Source: DATHAP01 sp963762865
GTDB taxonomy: Bacteria; Actinomycetota; Actinomycetes; JACCUZ01
Direction: 5' to 3'
Assembly: GCA_963762865.1 (NCBI GenBank)
Contig: CAVXNC010000024.1
Coordinates: 124,001 to 188,000, forward strand
Length of the DNA: 64,000 nt
Position numbers and translations under genes: made by a program. Below, piece by piece: positions 16,772 through 25,202 of this stretch (position 1 is the first letter of the stretch; each line of letters begins with the position of its first letter). The notes beneath the pieces were generated by a model. That model did no database searches. It was not told the DNA's origin and worked only from the letters and a program-made list of their open reading frames with translations.

Positions 16772-17830
16772 CTACGGCTGACGTCGCCGAGGACCTCGTG
16801 GCGGCAGCAGCTCTGCACGCCGGCGCGCCTGCTCCACCTGCCCGCTCGTGAGCTGGGCCGCGACCGGGTAGGTCGCCCGGCGGGCGTCGCGGGCCTCCCG
16901 TGCCCAGCGCAGCCACGTCGAGCCGTGCCGGGCGAGCGCCGCGGCGGCGTACCGCGCGAGGAGGACGGGACCCGGACGGCGGCCGGCCCCCGTCCGCGAG
17001 TAGTCCCACCGGGCGAGCTGACGCGACAGCACGGTCTCGGCGAGCCCGATCTCCCACGGCTCGAGCCGGTCGCGCCACGCCTCGACGCGTTCCGTCGAGA
17101 CCGAGGAGTCGAGGTTGGCGTGCCAGGTCTTGCGTTCCGGCACCACGTCGCGCACCTCGGCCGGCGCGAGCATCGCCTCGTCGAAGTCCTCGCCGAGGAA
17201 GTCGCACAGCTCTCCGAGGACGCGGCGCGGGTCGGCGACCAGCGACTCGTAGCGCACGACGTGGAAGGTGTCGGCGGGCAGCCGACGCGAGTTGCGGCGG
17301 GAGCACCACTCCGCGTGCGCCCACTGGGCGGCCGACCCGACGCTGTCGTAGGGCCACCACGGCATGCCCTTGAGCGAGGCCATGTTTGCCCGCGGGTCGC
17401 GGACGATGTGCACGATCTGCGCGTCTGGGAAGAGCCGTAGGAGGACGTCGACCTCCATGTAGTAGAGCGGCCGCTTGTCGCCCCAGCGGGCCTTGCCGTG
17501 CAGCCGCGCGAACTCCGCGAAGACGGTGCCGAAGGCCGAGCCCAGTGTCGGCGGGGCGTGCATGATCGCCCGGACCGTCGGTCGGCGCTCCATGCCGAGG
17601 TCGTCGAGCCGCGACCGGCGGCGGGTGATCGAGCGGGCCAGCCGGCGGTGCTGCTTGCGGGCCGACAGGTCTGCCCACTGGTCCCGCTCGCGCCAGGTGG
17701 AGATCAGGAACCGCGACTCGGGCGGCATGGCGATCCGCGGGTGCGCGTGGATCATCAGCGACAGCAGCGTGGTGCCCGAACGCGGGCAGCCGACGACGAA
17801 GACCGGCCGGTCGCTGCTCACCGGCCGCAC
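16772..17830 (-). CDS. Sulfotransferase family protein (Sulfotransfer_3 type), copy A
   Basis: 352 residues from the GTG at 17830; 17821 is an alternative GTG. The PAPS-binding 5'-phosphosulfate loop FVVGCPRSGTTLL is at the N-terminus, and the 3'-phosphate-binding motif VHIVRDPRANMASLK lies near residue 155, followed by W-rich and FHVVRYESLVADP segments. It should transfer sulfate from PAPS to an unknown acceptor in the cytoplasm. A paralogue with the same motifs starts 3.8 kb away on the same strand, with the XPB-N-like gene between them. A large hairpin lies just upstream of the start. Confidence 0.85.
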   Translation of the reverse strand: MRPVSSDRPVFVVGCPRSGTTLLSLMIHAHPRIAMPPESRFLISTWRERDQWADLSARKQHRRLARSITRRRSRLDDLGMERRPTVRAIMHAPPTLGSAFGTVFAEFARLHGKARWGDKRPLYYMEVDVLLRLFPDAQIVHIVRDPRANMASLKGMPWWPYDSVGSAAQWAHAEWCSRRNSRRLPADTFHVVRYESLVADPRRVLGELCDFLGEDFDEAMLAPAEVRDVVPERKTWHANLDSSVSTERVEAWRDRLEPWEIGLAETVLSRQLARWDYSRTGAGRRPGPVLLARYAAAALARHGSTWLRWAREARDARRATYPVAAQLTSGQVEQARRRAELLPPRGPRRRQP

Positions 17831-17842
17831 GGTAGCCCCCCG

Positions 17843-17904
17843 GTCGAGTGGCGCGTTGCGGCAGCCGGCAGTCGTTTGCGTACCGCCGGAATGCGCCACT
17901 CGAC
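17843..17904. repeat. Long hairpin in divergent promoter region
   Basis: The 22-bp arms 17843-17864 and 17883-17904 pair with three mismatches, including a perfect outer 12 bp (GTCGAGTGGCGC). It lies between the divergent sulfotransferase and XPB-N-like genes, ending 38 bp before the latter's -10 box. Unlike the other hairpins here it lacks TGATC ends and is not downstream of any gene. Confidence 0.6.
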
Positions 17905-17941
17905 GCAGGCCGCAGCGGCAGCCGCGGGTCGCCCGGCGGCG

Positions 17942-17947
17942 TACCGT
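17942..17947 (+). promoter_or_regulatory. Leaderless -10 box for the XPB-N-like gene
   Basis: TACCGT ends 7 nt before the ATG at 17955, and no Shine-Dalgarno sequence is present. Confidence 0.5.
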
Positions 17948-17954
17948 TGTGCGG

Positions 17955-20321
17955 ATGTCCACCCCCGGGCCGCGCGGGCGCACGACGCTCGCCGGCGAGC
18001 TGCGCGAACGCGACGACGATGCGCTCGCCGAGCTGCTGCGCGCCCGGCCGGACCTGCTGTCCCCGGTGCCCTCCGACATGGCCTCGCTGGCGGCCCGGGC
18101 GACCACCCGGCCGTCCGTGCAGCGGGCCCTCGACCAGCTCGACCGCTTCACGCTGCAGGTGCTGGAGGTGCTGGCAGTGCTCCCGGAGCCGGCGGACGAC
18201 GCGGACGTGGCCGCCGCGCTGGGCGTCACGCCCGACGAGTCCGCCTTCCCTCTGGCGGCACTGCACCAGCAGGCGCTCGTCTATCGCGACGATGCGGGTG
18301 GGTTGCTGGTCCCCCGGGCGGTGCTCGAGGTCATCGGCTCGCCCGCGGGCCTGGGGCCGCCGGCCGAGCAGCTGCTGCTCTCCTACGGCCCCCGCCGACT
18401 GTCGCGGCTCGCAGCGGACCTCGACCTGGCACCCGCCGGGGACCCGGTGAGCACCGCCACGTCGGTCGTCGACCTGCTCCGCGACCCGGCCAGGCTCGAC
18501 GCTCTCCTGGACCGCGCCGAGCCCGCCGCGCGCGAGGCACTGGACCGGATGGCCTGGGGTCCGCCCACCGGCCGCCTGGAGAACGCCCACCGCGACGTCG
18601 ACGCCGGGACCGCAAGCACCCCCGTCGAGTGGCTACTGGCTTACGGGCTGCTGGTCGCGACCGACGCCCGCACCGTCGTGCTGCCCCGCGAGGTCGCCCT
18701 GCACCTCCGCGACGGCCGGGTGCACCGGACCGTCCAGCCGACCGAGCCGGGCCACGAGACGTCCCCGGTCGACGCCGCGCGTGTCGAGGCCCATGCCGCC
18801 GCCTCGGCGGCCACCGTGCTGCGACAGGTCGAGGACCTGCTCGACCTGTGGAGCGCCGAGCCGCCGAAGGTCCTGCGGGCCGGTGGGCTCGGCGTGCGCG
18901 ACCGGACCCGCACCGCGACCGGGGTCGACGTCGATCCCGAGACCCTCACCCTGCTCGTCGAGGTCGCGCACGCGGCCGGCCTGCTCGCGGCCGGAGACGA
19001 CGACGTCGACGAGGTGTGGCTGCCGTCCGAGGCCTACGACGACTGGCTCGACCAGCCTCCGGCGGCCCGATGGCTGACCCTCGTCGACGCCTGGCGGGAC
19101 ACCACGCGGACCCCCGGGCTGGCCGGCGGCAAGGACGTGCGCGGCAAGACCCTGGCCCCGCTGGGCCCGGACCTCGACCGCACCCTTGCGCCGGCCGTGC
19201 GAGCGGCCGTGCTGGCCGACCTGCGGGACGTACCGCCGGGAGAGGCGACCTCCGTCGCGTCGGTGACGGCGCGACTCCGGTGGCGCGCGCCACGACGCGG
19301 CGGGCGGCTGCAGGACGACCTCGTCGGCTGGACGCTGCAGGAGGCAGCGGTGCTCGGCGTGACGTCGGAGACCGCCCTGACAGCCGCCGGTCGTCGTCTC
19401 GTCCAGGGCGACCGGGACGGCGCGGTCGCCGCACTGACCAAAGCCCTGCCGGTCCCGCTCGACCACGTGCTGCTGCAGGGCGACCTGACAGCCGTCGCGC
19501 CCGGGCCTCTGGAGGGCGACCTCGCGCGAGCGCTGCGGCTGCTCTGCGACGTCGAGTCGACCGGTGGCGCGACGGTCTACCGCTTCACGCCGGGAAGCGT
19601 GCGGCGGGCCTTCGACGCCGGGTGGAGCTCCGGTGACGTGCTGGAGCTGGTCACCAGGCACTCGCGGACACCCGTTCCGCAGCCGCTGTCCTACCTGGTC
19701 GAGGACGTGGCGCGCCGGCACGGGCGGATCAGGGTTGGCGTGGCCGCTGCCTTCGTGCGCAGTGACGACGAAGCGACTCTCGGTGAGCTGCTCACCGACC
19801 GGCGAGCCGCGTCGCTGCGGCTGCGGCGGCTGGCGCCGAGCGTCCTGTCGGCGCAGTCGCCACCGGACGTGGTGCTCGCCAGGCTGCGCGAGATGGGCTA
19901 CGCCCCGGCCGCCGAGTCGCCAGACGGTGACCTGGTCGTGCGCCGGCCCGAAGCTCGGCGCGCGCGCGGATCCGGATCTCGACGCCCGGCGGTGCGCACG
20001 GTCACCGCTCCACCGTCACCGCAGCCGGCGCTGCTGGCCGCCGCCGTTCGTGCGCTGCGGGCCGGCGAGCGCGCCTCGACCGTCACGGTCGGCCGTCCGG
20101 CGGCGGACGTGCTCGCGATGCTCACCCAGGCCGCGGGCGCCGGGGAGTCGCTGCTGATCGGCTACGTCGACGCCGAGGGCCGCGGCAGCCAGCGGGTGAT
20201 CGAGCCGCTCGTCGTCGAGGGCGGCCACGTGGTGGCGTACGACCACCTGCGCGGCGCGCAGCGCAGTTTCGCGGTGCACCGCATCACGGGCGTCTCGGTG
20301 GTGGACGAGCAGCTCGCCTGA
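17955..20321 (+). CDS. Helicase-associated XPB/Ssl2 N-terminal-domain protein (Rv0862c-like)
   Basis: 788 residues. Winged-helix-like repeats dominate the N-terminal half (SVQRALDQLDRFTLQVLEVLAVL, FPLAALHQQALVYRDDAG). A helicase C-terminal-3/XPB N-terminal-like region (PLDHVLLQGDLTAVAPGPLE, YRFTPGSVRRAFDAGWS, HGRIRVGVAAAFVRSDD) follows. A WYL-like tail (SLLIGYVDAEGRGSQRVIEPL) ends the protein. No ATPase motifs are present. In mycobacteria the homologue is the direct neighbour of the XPB-type helicase, as here apart from an inserted block, so it probably partners that helicase in DNA repair or nucleic-acid remodelling. This is inference from gene order. Confidence 0.85.
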   Translation: MSTPGPRGRTTLAGELRERDDDALAELLRARPDLLSPVPSDMASLAARATTRPSVQRALDQLDRFTLQVLEVLAVLPEPADDADVAAALGVTPDESAFPLAALHQQALVYRDDAGGLLVPRAVLEVIGSPAGLGPPAEQLLLSYGPRRLSRLAADLDLAPAGDPVSTATSVVDLLRDPARLDALLDRAEPAAREALDRMAWGPPTGRLENAHRDVDAGTASTPVEWLLAYGLLVATDARTVVLPREVALHLRDGRVHRTVQPTEPGHETSPVDAARVEAHAAASAATVLRQVEDLLDLWSAEPPKVLRAGGLGVRDRTRTATGVDVDPETLTLLVEVAHAAGLLAAGDDDVDEVWLPSEAYDDWLDQPPAARWLTLVDAWRDTTRTPGLAGGKDVRGKTLAPLGPDLDRTLAPAVRAAVLADLRDVPPGEATSVASVTARLRWRAPRRGGRLQDDLVGWTLQEAAVLGVTSETALTAAGRRLVQGDRDGAVAALTKALPVPLDHVLLQGDLTAVAPGPLEGDLARALRLLCDVESTGGATVYRFTPGSVRRAFDAGWSSGDVLELVTRHSRTPVPQPLSYLVEDVARRHGRIRVGVAAAFVRSDDEATLGELLTDRRAASLRLRRLAPSVLSAQSPPDVVLARLREMGYAPAAESPDGDLVVRRPEARRARGSGSRRPAVRTVTAPPSPQPALLAAAVRALRAGERASTVTVGRPAADVLAMLTQAAGAGESLLIGYVDAEGRGSQRVIEPLVVEGGHVVAYDHLRGAQRSFAVHRITGVSVVDEQLA

Positions 20322-20437
20322 CCCGGGGCGAACCGAACGGCTCGTGACGACGTCCTAGATCGAAAGTTTGTCGGTCCTCGTGACGCGGTAGAAACGCAGT
20401 CGTTCGACGGTCACGGGGACAGACAGGGAGGTCCCCG

Positions 20438-20596
20438 ATGCGCCAGCTCCAGATCACTCGACGTCGTGCTGCCCGGCCGACCGTCGAGACCGAGCCGCTG
20501 ACCGAGAACGTGCACACCTCGCCCCGCCGGACGGCCGACGCCTCCGTCGTCGCCACGCTGGCAGACATCGACAAGGTGCTCTGCGAGAGCCGTTGA
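20438..20596 (+). CDS. Small 52-residue protein of unknown function
   Basis: ATG preceded by a strong GGGAGG at good spacing, ending TGA. The sequence has a basic start (MRQLQITRRRAARP), a Thr/Glu-rich middle and a C-terminal ADIDKVLCESR with a single Cys. There is no signal peptide or membrane segment. A possible promoter, TTGTCG with TAGAAA 15 bp later, lies about 60 bp upstream, so it may be transcribed on its own rather than with the XPB-N-like gene. I do not recognise a family. The arrangement of strong ribosome-binding site, own promoter and acidic Cys tail makes a real gene likely. Confidence 0.6.
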   Translation: MRQLQITRRRAARPTVETEPLTENVHTSPRRTADASVVATLADIDKVLCESR

Positions 20597-20635
20597 CCAC
20601 TGGCCGGTCGACGACTCCGGCTGACCGCATGAGCG

Positions 20636-21673
20636 TCAGCCGCGGTCGTCCACCGGGCCGCGGACCTTCGACTGCCACAGGTCCGCGGTCTCCAGCAGCC
20701 GGGTGCGCACCCGCATCGAGGTGAGTGCGGCCCAGTAGCGCGCCACGTCCGTCACCGGCACCCGTGCGGGGCTGTCCGGCACCGCGTAACCCAGCGCCCT
20801 CAGCCGCGGCCCCGCGACCCGCTCGATCAGTGCCGACTCGCGCGGCGTCAGCAGCTCGGTGTGCGTGCCGACCCGGCGCGGGCCGATGTACTTCGCGGTC
20901 CGCCAGTGCCACTTGCGGCGCTGCTTGCCGGGCAGCTCCTTCGCGAGCTTCTGCGGCCGCAGCATCGCCGCGTCGAAGTCCTCGCCCAGGAACTCGCACA
21001 GCTTCGGCAGCACGGCCGGGTAGTCCGACACCAGGTCCTCGTACCGGATCTCGGTGAAGGACGACTCGGGCAGTCGGGACCGCGCGCGGTGCGCGCAGTC
21101 GACCGAGTGGACCCAGGTGGCGGTCGCGACGATCGTGCCGTGCTTCCACCAGCGCATCCGCTTCAGCGACGCGACGCAGTCGCGCCCGTCGCGAACCAGG
21201 TGGATGAACTGTGCGTCCGGCCACATCGCGCGGAGCATCTCGATGTTGCGGAAGTAGGTCGGCTGCTTGTCGCCCCAGCGCGGCTTCCCCTGGCTCTGGG
21301 CGTACGTCCGGTAGACCGCACCGATCGCGGAACCGATCGTCGGGGCGCCGTCGATGATCGCCGCGCGGACCGTCTCCGGCTCCACACCGAGGTGCTTGAA
21401 CTTGGTGCCCTTGGTCTTGACCAGCTCGTCGGCCAGCCGGGAGCGGTTCGCGGGGTCGGTCAGGTCGCCGAACCTCAGCCGCTTGCGCCACACGGGCACC
21501 AGGAAGCGGGTCTCCGGCGGGATCGTCAGCCGGCGGTGCGAGGACAGCATCAGTGTGAGCAGGGTCGTGCCCGACCGCGGGCAGCCGATGACGAAGACGG
21601 GTGCTCGCCACCTGGTGGGCACCGTCTCGTCCGCCGGCCCGGGCGGCAGGGCGTCGCTGGCCATCGCGGCCAC
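20636..21673 (-). CDS. Sulfotransferase family protein (Sulfotransfer_3 type), copy B
   Basis: 345 residues (GTG at 21673; the ATG at 21664 is an alternative). PAPS motifs FVIGCPRSGTTLL and IHLVRDGRDCVASLK are intact, with FTEIRYEDLVSDYP and FLGEDFDAAMLRP as in copy A. The two proteins share length, motif spacing and catalytic signature and are clearly paralogues, but they are diverged enough to act on different acceptors. The gene is divergent from the histidine kinase gene and convergent with the small 52-residue gene. Confidence 0.85.
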   Translation of the reverse strand: MAAMASDALPPGPADETVPTRWRAPVFVIGCPRSGTTLLTLMLSSHRRLTIPPETRFLVPVWRKRLRFGDLTDPANRSRLADELVKTKGTKFKHLGVEPETVRAAIIDGAPTIGSAIGAVYRTYAQSQGKPRWGDKQPTYFRNIEMLRAMWPDAQFIHLVRDGRDCVASLKRMRWWKHGTIVATATWVHSVDCAHRARSRLPESSFTEIRYEDLVSDYPAVLPKLCEFLGEDFDAAMLRPQKLAKELPGKQRRKWHWRTAKYIGPRRVGTHTELLTPRESALIERVAGPRLRALGYAVPDSPARVPVTDVARYWAALTSMRVRTRLLETADLWQSKVRGPVDDRG

Positions 21674-21709
21674 ACCGTAGCCACCCCGGCGCTAGCGTTC
21701 ACAACCGCT

Positions 21710-22846
21710 ATGACAATGCAGCCCCACAGCCGTCGGGCGATCATGCGCCGACCGGCTCGCCGCGACGTGATCGTGGCGGCCGTGGTGACCGTCGTCGAGG
21801 TCCTGTCGCCACGGACCGGTCCGCCGACCGACGACCCGTCGGCCGTGATCGGGACGCTGGGCCTGCTGCTCGCCATCGCGCAGGGGGTTCCGCTGGCCTG
21901 GCGGCGGGCTGCCCCCGAGGTCGTGCTGGGTGTGGTGACGCTGGCCTTCGTCGGACATGCCCTGCTGGTCGAGCCGGTGCCGCCCTACGGGGGCTGGGTC
22001 GCCCTCGCGTCACTCGGTGTCCGACGCGATGCGCGGGTGACAGCGACGGCCACGGCCGGTGTCGTCGCCGCGGTGCTCGCGGGCTACCTGGGCGGGCTCG
22101 GCCGCACCGACGAGTGGGCGGTGCCCGCGATCCTGACGGTCGGGATCGCGGTCGCGGCGCAGCTGGTCCGGGAGCGCCGGGCGCGGCTGGCCGCGGTCGC
22201 CGACACCGCGGCGGCGGAGGAGCGGCTGCGGATCGCCCGCGACCTGCACGACGTGCTCGGGCACAGCCTGAGCGGCATCGCGGTCCAGAGCAGCACGGGC
22301 CGGATGGCCCTGGATGCCGACCGCCCCGAGGTGGCCCGAGCCGCGCTGGAGCGCATCGAGGAGGCCAGCCGCTCCTCGATGGCCGAGGTGCGGACCGTGC
22401 TCGGAGCGCTGCGCGACGCGGCGGCGCCCCGGCTCGAGGGTCTCGACGAGCTGGCCGAGGAGGCCCGCGCGGACGGGGCCACCGTGTCGGTGCGCCGCGT
22501 CGGTGACCTGCGGCTGGTCCCCTCCGGGGTCGGGCAGGTCGCCTACCGGGTCGTGCAGGAGGCGCTCACCAACGCGCGCCGGCACGGGGGCACGGGACCG
22601 GTGACGGTGGAGGTCTCCGTGGTCGTCGACAGCGACCGGCTCACCCTCGACGTCACCGACGACGGCCACGGCGCCCGTGCCGGCTCCCCTCCGCAGGTGC
22701 CCGGCCACGGCATCACCGGGATGCGCGAGCGTGTCGAGTCGCTCGGCGGCCAGCTCGAGGCGGGATCGTCGGGCGGTACCGGCTGGCGAGTGCACGCAGT
22801 CCTGCCACTGTCCGGCCGGCGCCAGGACGACGGGAGCAGACGATGA
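21710..22846 (+). CDS. NarL-family sensor histidine kinase
   Basis: 378 residues. Five or so hydrophobic segments in the first 165 residues form a membrane sensor of the DesK/LiaS-like type without a sizeable extracellular domain. HisKA_3 dimerisation with the phospho-His in RIARDLHDVLGHSLSGI is near residue 180, and a HATPase domain (YRVVQEALTNARRHG, DDGHGA, GHGITGMRERVESLGG) follows. Its stop overlaps the regulator start by 4 nt. The next operon, an ABC-2 exporter 113 bp on, is the usual target of such systems, so it may sense envelope stress or a drug. Confidence 0.92.
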   Translation: MTMQPHSRRAIMRRPARRDVIVAAVVTVVEVLSPRTGPPTDDPSAVIGTLGLLLAIAQGVPLAWRRAAPEVVLGVVTLAFVGHALLVEPVPPYGGWVALASLGVRRDARVTATATAGVVAAVLAGYLGGLGRTDEWAVPAILTVGIAVAAQLVRERRARLAAVADTAAAEERLRIARDLHDVLGHSLSGIAVQSSTGRMALDADRPEVARAALERIEEASRSSMAEVRTVLGALRDAAAPRLEGLDELAEEARADGATVSVRRVGDLRLVPSGVGQVAYRVVQEALTNARRHGGTGPVTVEVSVVVDSDRLTLDVTDDGHGARAGSPPQVPGHGITGMRERVESLGGQLEAGSSGGTGWRVHAVLPLSGRRQDDGSRR

Positions 22847-23508
22847 CCATCCGGGTCGGGGTCGCCGACGACCAGGCACTGGTGCGCGACGGGCTGCGCG
22901 CCCAGCTCGGTCTCGTCGACGACATGGACGTCGTCGGCGAGGCGTCGACCGGCACCCAGGCCGTCGCGCTCGCCCGTCGCGAGCTCCCGGACGTCCTCCT
23001 GATGGACGTCCGCATGCCCGAGATGGACGGCATCGAGGCGACCCGGCAGATCTGCTCAGACCCGGCGACGCAGACCGTGCACGTCGTCGTGCTGACGACC
23101 TTCGACGAGGACGAGAACGTCTATGCCGCCGTGCGCGCCGGCGCGAGCGGCTTCCTGCTCAAGGACGTCACGCCGACGGTGCTGCACGAGGCCATCCGGT
23201 CCTGCGCCGCCGGCGACGCCGTCATCGCGCCGGCCGTGACCCGGCGGCTGCTCGACGAGATCGCGCGCCGCCCGGTCAGCGGCCGACCGGGTGACCGGCT
23301 GGCAGACCTGACGCCCCGGGAGACCGAGGTGCTCGTGCTGGTCGCGGAGGGGCTGTCCAACGCGGAGATCTCCGGTCGGCTCTTCCTCAGCCCCGCGACG
23401 ACCAAGACGCATGTCAGCCGGATCCTGACCAAGCTGGCTGCCCGAGACCGCGCCCAGCTGGTAGCCATCGCCTACGAGACCGGCCTGGTGCGCCCCGCCG
23501 ACGGCTAG
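22843..23508 (+). CDS. NarL/FixJ-family response regulator
   Basis: 221 residues. The receiver domain has the acidic pocket VADDQ, phospho-Asp in VLLMDVRMPEMDG and the Lys in FLLKDVTP. The LuxR-type HTH (LTPRETEVLVLVAEGLSNAEISGRLFLSPATTKTHVSRIL) is at 160-215. It overlaps the kinase gene by 4 nt and is its partner. It probably binds the gap 23509-23620 ahead of the ABC-2 transporter, although I could not define a site there. Confidence 0.93.
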   Translation: MTIRVGVADDQALVRDGLRAQLGLVDDMDVVGEASTGTQAVALARRELPDVLLMDVRMPEMDGIEATRQICSDPATQTVHVVVLTTFDEDENVYAAVRAGASGFLLKDVTPTVLHEAIRSCAAGDAVIAPAVTRRLLDEIARRPVSGRPGDRLADLTPRETEVLVLVAEGLSNAEISGRLFLSPATTKTHVSRILTKLAARDRAQLVAIAYETGLVRPADG

Positions 23509-23620
23509 ACCGGCCGGCACGGCGTACCTCCAGGGATGTAGGCGTCGGCCTGGCGACGTACGTCCGGAAGCGCTCTGGCGGCCGACGACCGCACCCCCTG
23601 CCGGACCGCATCGTCGGTGC

Positions 23621-24337
23621 ATGACCTCGATACAGCTGCGCGGACTGACCAAGCGCTACCGCGACGTGACTGCCGTCGACGACCTCACCGTCGACGTCCG
23701 GCCCGGTGCCGTGACCGGCTTCCTCGGACCCAACGGCGCCGGGAAGTCGACGACGATGCGGATGCTGCTCGGGCTGGTGCGACCAACAGCCGGGAGCGCG
23801 ACCTTCGACGGGCGGCACTACGCCGACCTGCCGCATCCCGCGCGGACCGTCGGTGCTCTGCTGGACCCGGCGGTCTTCCACCCCGGTCACCGGGCACGGT
23901 CGGCGCTGCGCATCGTCGCGGCCTCGACCGGCACCAGCGACGCACGGGTCGAGGAGGTGCTCGACGGCGTCGGCCTCGGCGACGTCGCACGCCGCCGGGT
24001 CGGCGGCTTCTCGATGGGGATGCGTCAGCGGCTCGCCCTGGCCGGCGCGCTGCTCGGCGACCCGGAGACCCTCGTGCTCGACGAGCCGTCCAACGGCCTC
24101 GACCCCGAAGGCATGCGCTGGCTGCGCGGCTTCCTGCGCCGGCTGGCCGACGAGGGCCGCACCGTCCTGGTGTCCAGCCACGTCCTGGCCGAGCTGGCGC
24201 AGAGCGTGGACGACGTCCTGATCATCAGCCGCGGACGGCTGGTGACGCACGGCCCGATGCGCGACCTCCTCGACCGCAACCAGCAGACCGACCTCGAGGA
24301 GCTCTTCCTCGACCTCACCTCCGGAGAGCTGTCATGA
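23621..24337 (+). CDS. ABC-2 type transporter ATP-binding protein
   Basis: 238 residues. Walker A GPNGAGKST, signature FSMGMRQRLALA, Walker B TLVLDEPSNGLDPEG and switch SSHVLAE place it with the DrrA/BcrA-like ATPases of ABC-2 exporters. It overlaps the permease start by 4 nt. The 112-bp gap before it separates it from the response regulator gene and has no obvious terminator, so it may be co-transcribed with or activated by the two-component system. Confidence 0.93.
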   Translation: MTSIQLRGLTKRYRDVTAVDDLTVDVRPGAVTGFLGPNGAGKSTTMRMLLGLVRPTAGSATFDGRHYADLPHPARTVGALLDPAVFHPGHRARSALRIVAASTGTSDARVEEVLDGVGLGDVARRRVGGFSMGMRQRLALAGALLGDPETLVLDEPSNGLDPEGMRWLRGFLRRLADEGRTVLVSSHVLAELAQSVDDVLIISRGRLVTHGPMRDLLDRNQQTDLEELFLDLTSGELS

Positions 24338-25098
24338 ACGCCACCCTGACCGCCGAGCTGCGCAAGCTGCGGGCCACCCGCACGACCACCGCCGCCGGGC
24401 TGGTCGTGGCCGGGTTCAGCGCCGCGTTGGCCACGGCCAACGTCCTGCTGGCCGGCAAGGAGCAGAACCCGGCACTGGACGCCGACACCTTCCAGCACGT
24501 CGTCCGCGCACCGACGGCGATCGTCGGCTTCGCGATGCTCGTGGTGGGCGTGCTGGCGTCGGCCGGGGAGTACCGGCACAACACGATCGTCCCGACCTTG
24601 CTGGCGCAGCCGCGCCGGGCTCGCCTGGCGGTGGCCAAGGTGCAGGCGGTCGCCGTCGTCGGGCTCGTGATGGCTGCGATGAGCGCCGTGGTGTCGTCGG
24701 CGGTCGGGTGGGTTCTGCTGTCGTCGCGGGAGGCACCGACCGCGGACCTCGGCCCGGTGCCGAGCGGCCTGGTGGTGCTCGGCGGGACCGCGGCGCTGTA
24801 CGGGGTGCTCGGCGTCGGCCTGGGGCTGCTCCTGCGCAACCAGGCGGTGGCCATGACGGTCGCGCTGGTCTGGTACTTCGTCGTCGAGCAGATCGCGCCT
24901 CTCGTCCTTCGCGCGCCGCATGCCCAGCAGTGGCTGCCCGGCGGCGCGGCGGACGCGTTCACCCGGCTCGGCGACCCGGCGGGCGGTTCCGCGGCCGGGC
25001 TGGTCGCCCCGTGGCTCGGAGGCGGTCTCCTGACGGCGTACGCCCTCGGCCTGGCCGTCCTGGCCGGCGCGGCGCTGGTCCACCGCGACCAGACCTGA
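24334..25098 (+). CDS. ABC-2 type permease
   Basis: 254 residues with six predicted membrane helices and the EYRHNTIVPTLLAQPRR segment typical of ABC-2 permeases. The ATG overlaps the ATPase stop. With the ATPase it forms a small exporter, likely for a lipid or cell-envelope-active compound, placed beside a NarL-type two-component system. Confidence 0.9.
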   Translation: MNATLTAELRKLRATRTTTAAGLVVAGFSAALATANVLLAGKEQNPALDADTFQHVVRAPTAIVGFAMLVVGVLASAGEYRHNTIVPTLLAQPRRARLAVAKVQAVAVVGLVMAAMSAVVSSAVGWVLLSSREAPTADLGPVPSGLVVLGGTAALYGVLGVGLGLLLRNQAVAMTVALVWYFVVEQIAPLVLRAPHAQQWLPGGAADAFTRLGDPAGGSAAGLVAPWLGGGLLTAYALGLAVLAGAALVHRDQT

Positions 25099-25202
25099 AC
25101 CATGGTGGCGGCAGGGTGTCGGTCGGCAGGGGACAATGGAGCGGTGACCGAGACACCCCACGAAGCCGCTCGCTGCGCTCGCGCCTCCGCGGGGACCCCG
25201 GA

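Noticed and set aside
25164..25200. GAAGCCGCTCGCTGCGCTCGC block before the XPB helicase as an operator
   Set aside because: The GCTCGCTGCGCTCGC pattern is a short, common palindrome in GC-rich genomes. There is no second copy or conserved spacing here to support regulation.
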